Shown here piece by piece: positions 14,259 through 18,196 of a stretch of DNA of 18,196 nt. The DNA lies in assembly GCA_958415625.1 (NCBI GenBank), contig CATYZI010000039.1, positions 1 to 18,196 of the forward strand, given 5' to 3'. Source of the stretch: an uncultured Collinsella sp. GTDB lineage: Bacteria; Actinomycetota; Coriobacteriia; Coriobacteriales; Coriobacteriaceae. Every line of letters starts with the position of its first letter. Position 1 is the first letter of the stretch. A program made the translations under genes and the position numbers. A model generated the notes under the pieces. That model had not been told where the DNA came from. It did not search any database and was given only the letters and a program-made list of their open reading frames with translations.

Positions 14259-14356
14259 GTAACGGCCGTTTTAGCCGTAACTAAACTCGTCGGATGGAAC
14301 AAGGGGAAAGGTATAAGAGCTGCGCGCGCTGTAATGCCAAAACGGCTCGGTTAAAG

Positions 14357-15850
14357 TTACCGGCTCTCGTGATAGGCCACAATCGACCGACATGGGTACC
14401 CTTCAGAGCCGCATTCCGCAGACGCTACGACCTTTCCGTCTTTATAAAACTCGACGTACCAAACGTACGTTGCCGCCCCCTCCCAATAGTTTGGCTTATC
14501 AGCGACCTTGAACGTAATAGAGGCGTCATCTGGCACAATCAACTCGTGCTTGGCGTTTGCAATGAACGCATCCATGTCGGCGATCACGCCATCGCCGCGC
14601 GCAGCGGCCTCCCCATCGTCGCTGCTATCGGATGCCGCTTCAGATGGTGCTTGAGATGCGCCAGATCGATCGTCCGCAGTGCCAGAACCGTCCTTCAAAG
14701 AGCTCTCCGAAGGCTCCACCCCTTTGAATGCCTTCCACATATCGCTGCTTGCGGACGGCATTTCAATGTCGGCCTCCGGATACTTCCCGGCGAGCTCGTC
14801 AAGAATTTTGCACGCTTCCTCACGCCCCTGGACCATCGCCTCCTGCGGTTTGCCAGCATCCTCAACGGTCCTCACCAAGTAGACGCCATTCTGCCTATCG
14901 AATTCCTTATTTTGAATTTGCGCCGCGCCTACGACCTCAGGACCCTTTGCAGTAAGCGAAATATAGAAATCTGCCTGGCTACAATCCTGACTACAAGTAA
15001 ATTTAACGATGCCGTCCTTACAGACAGTAATGACTTGGCTCTCACCCTGAGCAATAAAACCGTCATACTGATTTGTCATATTGCTGGAGCCTTCTACCAT
15101 CTCTGACGAAGGCATAACCGAAACGGCCGCTCCATCAACAAAGCAGTAGGCACCCACAATCGCCGAAATATCGTTCTGCGCATCGACAGACCCAACAAGC
15201 AGCTCGTCAATTCCGTCGCCATTCAAATCATCGAAAGCATAGTAGTAGCTTAAAAAGCCGGGGGCAGTCTGGTTGTTATAAACGAATATCTGCCCCAGTC
15301 CAGAATCATCACCGCGTCCCTGGGCCCAGTCGTCGTAGCTGGCAGCACCAGCCCCCTTCCGCTCGCAATAGCTCGCAAAGTCCTCGTAACGCGCAACCAC
15401 GCCCTCGTAAGCCCTGCGTGCTTTCTTGTTTGTTGCCGCGACCTTCTTTTTAGACGACTTCTTCTCGACTGCAGCCGGCTGCTCCTGCTGCTGCGTTTGA
15501 GGCAGCACAAAGGCTTCGTAAGCTTTGACCAGGGCGTAAGCGACACCAGCGGTAAAGATGATTGCTGCAAGAATGGTGACAAACGTAGGCACAGCAAAAC
15601 GGCCGATCTGCCGACGCTGCATCATAAAGGCCGCAAAGGACATATGATCAGAGGGCGCCGGAGAAGCGCTCTCTATGCGAGATGCGGCAGGATCGCTTGT
15701 CGCTTTTCTATCAGCAGACGCCTTTGGTGTACCCGAAGGAAGCGGCTGCTGAGCATTCACCGGCGCATCATCCACATCCAACGGTTTTCCGCATGCGGAA
15801 CAGAATCGCGCCCCGTCTTTGATCTTTGCCCCGCAGCTTGCGCAGTACAT
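14357..15850 (-). CDS. Zinc-ribbon, single-pass membrane protein with DxNxDG-type motif
   Basis: A 497-residue protein. An N-terminal zinc ribbon (Cys3, Cys6, Cys17, Cys20) is followed by a disordered Ser/Pro/Ala linker (25-68) and one transmembrane segment (about 85-112). A lysine-rich stretch precedes a large, probably extracellular domain. DLNGDGIDELL at 208-218 resembles a calcium-binding EF-hand/FG-GAP-type loop. Residues 385-420 are a second low-complexity acidic linker, and the final domain (about 430-497) contains ITFKVAD and TYVWYVEFYKDGKVV. Likely an envelope sensor or surface protein; function unknown. ATG at 15850 has GGGGG four bases upstream. Confidence 0.85.
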   Translation of the reverse strand: MYCASCGAKIKDGARFCSACGKPLDVDDAPVNAQQPLPSGTPKASADRKATSDPAASRIESASPAPSDHMSFAAFMMQRRQIGRFAVPTFVTILAAIIFTAGVAYALVKAYEAFVLPQTQQQEQPAAVEKKSSKKKVAATNKKARRAYEGVVARYEDFASYCERKGAGAASYDDWAQGRGDDSGLGQIFVYNNQTAPGFLSYYYAFDDLNGDGIDELLVGSVDAQNDISAIVGAYCFVDGAAVSVMPSSEMVEGSSNMTNQYDGFIAQGESQVITVCKDGIVKFTCSQDCSQADFYISLTAKGPEVVGAAQIQNKEFDRQNGVYLVRTVEDAGKPQEAMVQGREEACKILDELAGKYPEADIEMPSASSDMWKAFKGVEPSESSLKDGSGTADDRSGASQAPSEAASDSSDDGEAAARGDGVIADMDAFIANAKHELIVPDDASITFKVADKPNYWEGAATYVWYVEFYKDGKVVASAECGSEGYPCRSIVAYHESR

Positions 15851-15999
15851 AAATCCCCCTAGAACTTCAGCATATCGAAACGATAGCCCGCAGCCTGCAA
15901 ACAGTAAAGGCCCAGGAACAATTTGCTCGACTGTAAACCTTTTCCTTCACCTTTCAAATTCGCCTGACCCCACGCGGAAGGCATGCGACGGGCTACTTG

Positions 16000-16617
16000 C
16001 TAGGCGCGAGCCATGTGCAGCTTGATTGCCTTGAAGATGATGTTGGCAACCGAGACGATAGGCCAAAGTGCCACCATCGTCATCGGTGCTAATTCGGGAA
16101 CAACCGGAACCGCTCCGTGAATCACGCTGCCCAACCAATAAAAAAGCATCAGAACCACGACAGGAAGGCCCACGAGAACCACAAGCTCGATTAGCATAAT
16201 CGTGATACCGATAATGCCGCCACCATAGACAAAGGGAAGCCTTACACCGCTGCGGTACAGCGAGATAATCACCTTCCAGGGACCAATCAGAAGCAGCGCC
16301 AGCGGAATCATATAGTCGAGCCCCAGCGAGCCACCTCCCAGCACGTAATTGAAAAAGAGCACATAGAGCAACGAAATCACCGACGCTCGCGCAAGGGACC
16401 CGATGGACTCGCGAAGTGAATCTTGCAGGCAAGAAGCGTCCTCTGCATCCTCCGCCGCTTGAAACTGAGCCTCGACAGACTGGCTCTCAATTGGCCGGGC
16501 CTCGACGTAAATCGCATCTCCCGCTGTGCTGGCCGCAGCCGCGACCGTAGGCGTTCCGCACACGCCGCAGAACTTGGCGCCGTCGTTAATCTCTGCTCCA
16601 CACTGTTTGCAATGCAT
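16000..16617 (-). CDS. Zinc-ribbon multi-pass membrane protein
   Basis: A 205-residue protein with an N-terminal zinc ribbon (Cys3, Cys6, Cys17, Cys20: MHCKQCGAEINDGAKFCGVC). A linker to about residue 75 follows, then about five hydrophobic segments (78-95, 100-119, 131-163 as two, 177-196). The ribbon closely resembles that of the next gene downstream and those at the SPFH C-terminus, which suggests shared partners. ATG at 16617 has AAAGGA upstream. The gene is divergent from the 452-aa regulator-like gene across a 139-bp gap. Specific function unknown. Confidence 0.85.
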   Translation of the reverse strand: MHCKQCGAEINDGAKFCGVCGTPTVAAAASTAGDAIYVEARPIESQSVEAQFQAAEDAEDASCLQDSLRESIGSLARASVISLLYVLFFNYVLGGGSLGLDYMIPLALLLIGPWKVIISLYRSGVRLPFVYGGGIIGITIMLIELVVLVGLPVVVLMLFYWLGSVIHGAVPVVPELAPMTMVALWPIVSVANIIFKAIKLHMARA

Positions 16618-16756
16618 AATCGGGTCCTTTCTCGTTACCCCTTTTCTTGACGATCACAAGATACGGTTTGTCGTTTATCCGATATAGAGATTTTGACCGG
16701 GTAATTTTCCTAAACGTGCTACGCTATTAAATCTGCAGCTAGAGACAGGGGTAACA
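16618..16756. promoter_or_regulatory. Divergent promoter region with paired GGGGTAAC boxes
   Basis: This 139-bp region separates two divergent genes. GTTACCCC (16634-16641) and GGGGTAAC (16748-16755) are exact inverted copies, so each transcript carries GGGGTAAC in its leader; on the plus side it ends one base before the ATG. A plus-strand TTGACC near 16693 is a possible -35, with AT-rich sequence (TACGCT, TATTAAAT) downstream, but spacing is too long for a confident promoter call. Confidence 0.45.
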
Positions 16757-18115
16757 ATGTTTGAGTTCTCCCAAATACGCACCGTTGAAGGTTCGATTCC
16801 GTTTAAGAAAGTCAACCTCATAGAGAACGAACCCAATAGGCCCGTTGGCGAGGCCCAGCTTGTCTTTGAACTCTACATGCCCACCGAGCTGGCCGGCAGC
16901 AAAAGCAACGAAGGACCCGCACACAGCGAGCGCCATGCCGATCTGATCAGGCTGGCATCATGCATCGAACCCACCGCCGTTAAAGAGCAGCCCTTCCGCG
17001 CAAGCCTCTTTAGCGTACTTGATTACGCCGAACAGACCGGGCCGCTTTTTGGCAAGCACGCAATAGAATCCGTACGCGATTGGGCCAATGCCGCGATGGC
17101 AGCACTTATTGCCATGCGCATCCAGGAATACCTCAACGGGAGCTGCACCATCGCAAAGGTCTCTGCATTGGAAAGAATCGAGAAATCAGTGGTGACCTGC
17201 GCGGCAAACGGGTCATCCTTCAAGATCTACACCACTATCCTGAGGGCGGGCGGAGATTATACCGACTCATTCAAAAGCCTGCCTATCGTGCGCAAAATCG
17301 AATCCGATGCGGGATATTTCTACGCCTTTATGTTTATGATCGACGAGGAAGAATCCCTCGTTGCACTCAACGTGCTCTCTTTTGAACACGAGCTCACCGC
17401 CAATGACTTCAGTGTTTTGCAGGCGATGTTCTACATGGACGAAGACTCCAGCTTGGAGATTTCAGCGCGACTCAAGGTTAACAATAGCGAGGAGAGCTTC
17501 TATGTAATCGACCCTCAAGCAGATATCCAGGAGCGCCGCGAAGAACTTGACAACGATGACCGCGATGCACTCACCGCTTTGGTACAGGCGCTCGTGATCT
17601 CGCATCTCTCGGGCGCGCACGTGGATGTGTTCCAGGGCAACGATTCCACAGGGTTCCTCTCCTTTGACAGCTATCTCTCATGGCTCTGGTTTGATTTTTC
17701 GCGTAAGCTGAGCACCGTCAAAATTGGCTATTGCGAGCAGTGCGGACGCGCCTACTCACTTGCCGGGCATCGTGGCGTCAAACGGCACTATTGCAGCGAT
17801 CGATGCAAGACCGATGCCAAAAACGAGCGCACGCGCAAGGAGACGGCAAAGATACGCGAGTTGTTTGGAACGGGCGCCGGCGTACGCGACATCGCCAACG
17901 AAATAGAACGTCCCGCGGCCTACGTGCGCTCGCAGCTCAACAAATGGACCAAGCTCAAGCACGATCTGGATGAAGACATTGAGTCAAACGGCTTTGACAG
18001 CTCCGAGCTACTCAAACGCTGCACCGCCGAGAAGCTCGACCTCAACAACCTCCTCAACGCCAAGCGCAAAAAGCAGGTTCAGGACTATGCCAGACTCAAG
18101 CGCCACGTTAAGTAG
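16757..18115 (+). CDS. Zinc-finger / helix-turn-helix protein of unknown function
   Basis: A 452-residue soluble protein. Residues 1-310 match nothing I recognise and contain no membrane segment. A zinc finger follows with Cys326, Cys329, Cys346 and Cys350 (CxxC-x16-CxxxC), somewhat like CGNR-type fingers. A basic linker and a probable helix-turn-helix (about 363-395, IRELFGTGAGVRDIANEI ... YVRSQLNKW) come next, then a charged tail. It probably binds nucleic acid, perhaps regulating the divergent zinc-ribbon cluster. ATG at 16757 has AGGGG five bases upstream. A C-terminal finger plus HTH on a large unknown N-domain is the main oddity. Confidence 0.82.
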   Translation: MFEFSQIRTVEGSIPFKKVNLIENEPNRPVGEAQLVFELYMPTELAGSKSNEGPAHSERHADLIRLASCIEPTAVKEQPFRASLFSVLDYAEQTGPLFGKHAIESVRDWANAAMAALIAMRIQEYLNGSCTIAKVSALERIEKSVVTCAANGSSFKIYTTILRAGGDYTDSFKSLPIVRKIESDAGYFYAFMFMIDEEESLVALNVLSFEHELTANDFSVLQAMFYMDEDSSLEISARLKVNNSEESFYVIDPQADIQERREELDNDDRDALTALVQALVISHLSGAHVDVFQGNDSTGFLSFDSYLSWLWFDFSRKLSTVKIGYCEQCGRAYSLAGHRGVKRHYCSDRCKTDAKNERTRKETAKIRELFGTGAGVRDIANEIERPAAYVRSQLNKWTKLKHDLDEDIESNGFDSSELLKRCTAEKLDLNNLLNAKRKKQVQDYARLKRHVK

Positions 18116-18156
18116 AAACGCTGTCATTTCTTTGCCATCCGGGTTGATTTCCGATC

Positions 18157-18196
18157 TCAGCCGAACACGTTGAGCGGATAGACCGTTCCCGCAGCT
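18157..18196 (-). CDS. Possible 3' end of a gene running off the window
   Basis: On the minus strand an open frame enters from the right edge and ends AAGTVYPLNVFG-stop (TGA at 18157-18159). Nearly all third codon positions are G or C, as in the neighbouring genes. With only twelve codons visible, neither product nor reality can be settled. Confidence 0.35.
   Translation of the reverse strand, partial: AAGTVYPLNVFG

Noticed and set aside
14294..15106. 270-aa plus-strand open frame
   Set aside because: Overlaps the zinc-ribbon membrane protein gene in antisense and has no ribosome site or domain.
9061..16617. Anti-phage defence island
   Set aside because: No nuclease, helicase, NTPase or reverse-transcriptase motif is visible; zinc ribbons and SPFH point to the membrane instead.

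Overview
The window looks like chromosome from a GC-rich gut actinobacterium of the class Coriobacteriia, most probably Collinsella. This is inferred from three things: a membrane-embedded LuxR regulator of the type expanded in that group, a glutamate-type ABC operon in the gene order ATPase-binding protein-permease-permease, and intergenic hairpins built around a GGGGACAG/CTGTCCCC core. No rRNA or universal marker is present to confirm the genus.

Left part (1-7.4 kb, ordinary metabolic genes). A plus-strand membrane LuxR regulator (77-1480) converges through a bidirectional terminator on a minus-strand operon. That operon reads ABC ATPase, Tat-exported lipoprotein binding protein, two permeases, and a cytidylate-kinase-like protein (5233 down to 1532). 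Upstream lies a 350-bp gap filled almost entirely with inverted repeats. Next come a GatB/YqeY-domain protein and a membrane-anchored parvulin-type foldase, probably one transcript.

Middle (7.4-9.0 kb, accessory). A tandem GGGGACAG repeat is followed by an orphan PTS EIIA protein. Then comes a toxin-antitoxin pair, a RelB/DinJ-like antitoxin overlapping a PIN-domain toxin by 4 bp, with a palindromic operator on its -10 box. A strong terminator and further hairpins separate this pair from the next region.

Right part (9.06-18.1 kb, the most interesting). At least six minus-strand genes encode mostly uncharacterised, membrane-associated or zinc-ribbon proteins: a five-transmembrane zinc-ribbon protein, a single-pass zinc-ribbon protein, an SPFH/virion-core-like protein with three C-terminal zinc ribbons, a four-transmembrane protein, an N-terminal zinc-ribbon helical protein, a large coiled-coil protein with a C-terminal membrane hairpin, and a 63-aa acidic protein. 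A tRNA-Ser(GCU)-like gene with an irregular T-arm sits inside the cluster. A divergent gene for a zinc-finger/HTH protein begins at the far end. The gene content recalls the Bacillus subtilis ydjGHI partners of PspA (SPFH plus zinc ribbon plus membrane proteins), but no PspA is visible, so this may be an undescribed membrane-stress or envelope-organising module.

All calls come from reading the sequence and translations. No database search, folding program or composition calculation was run.
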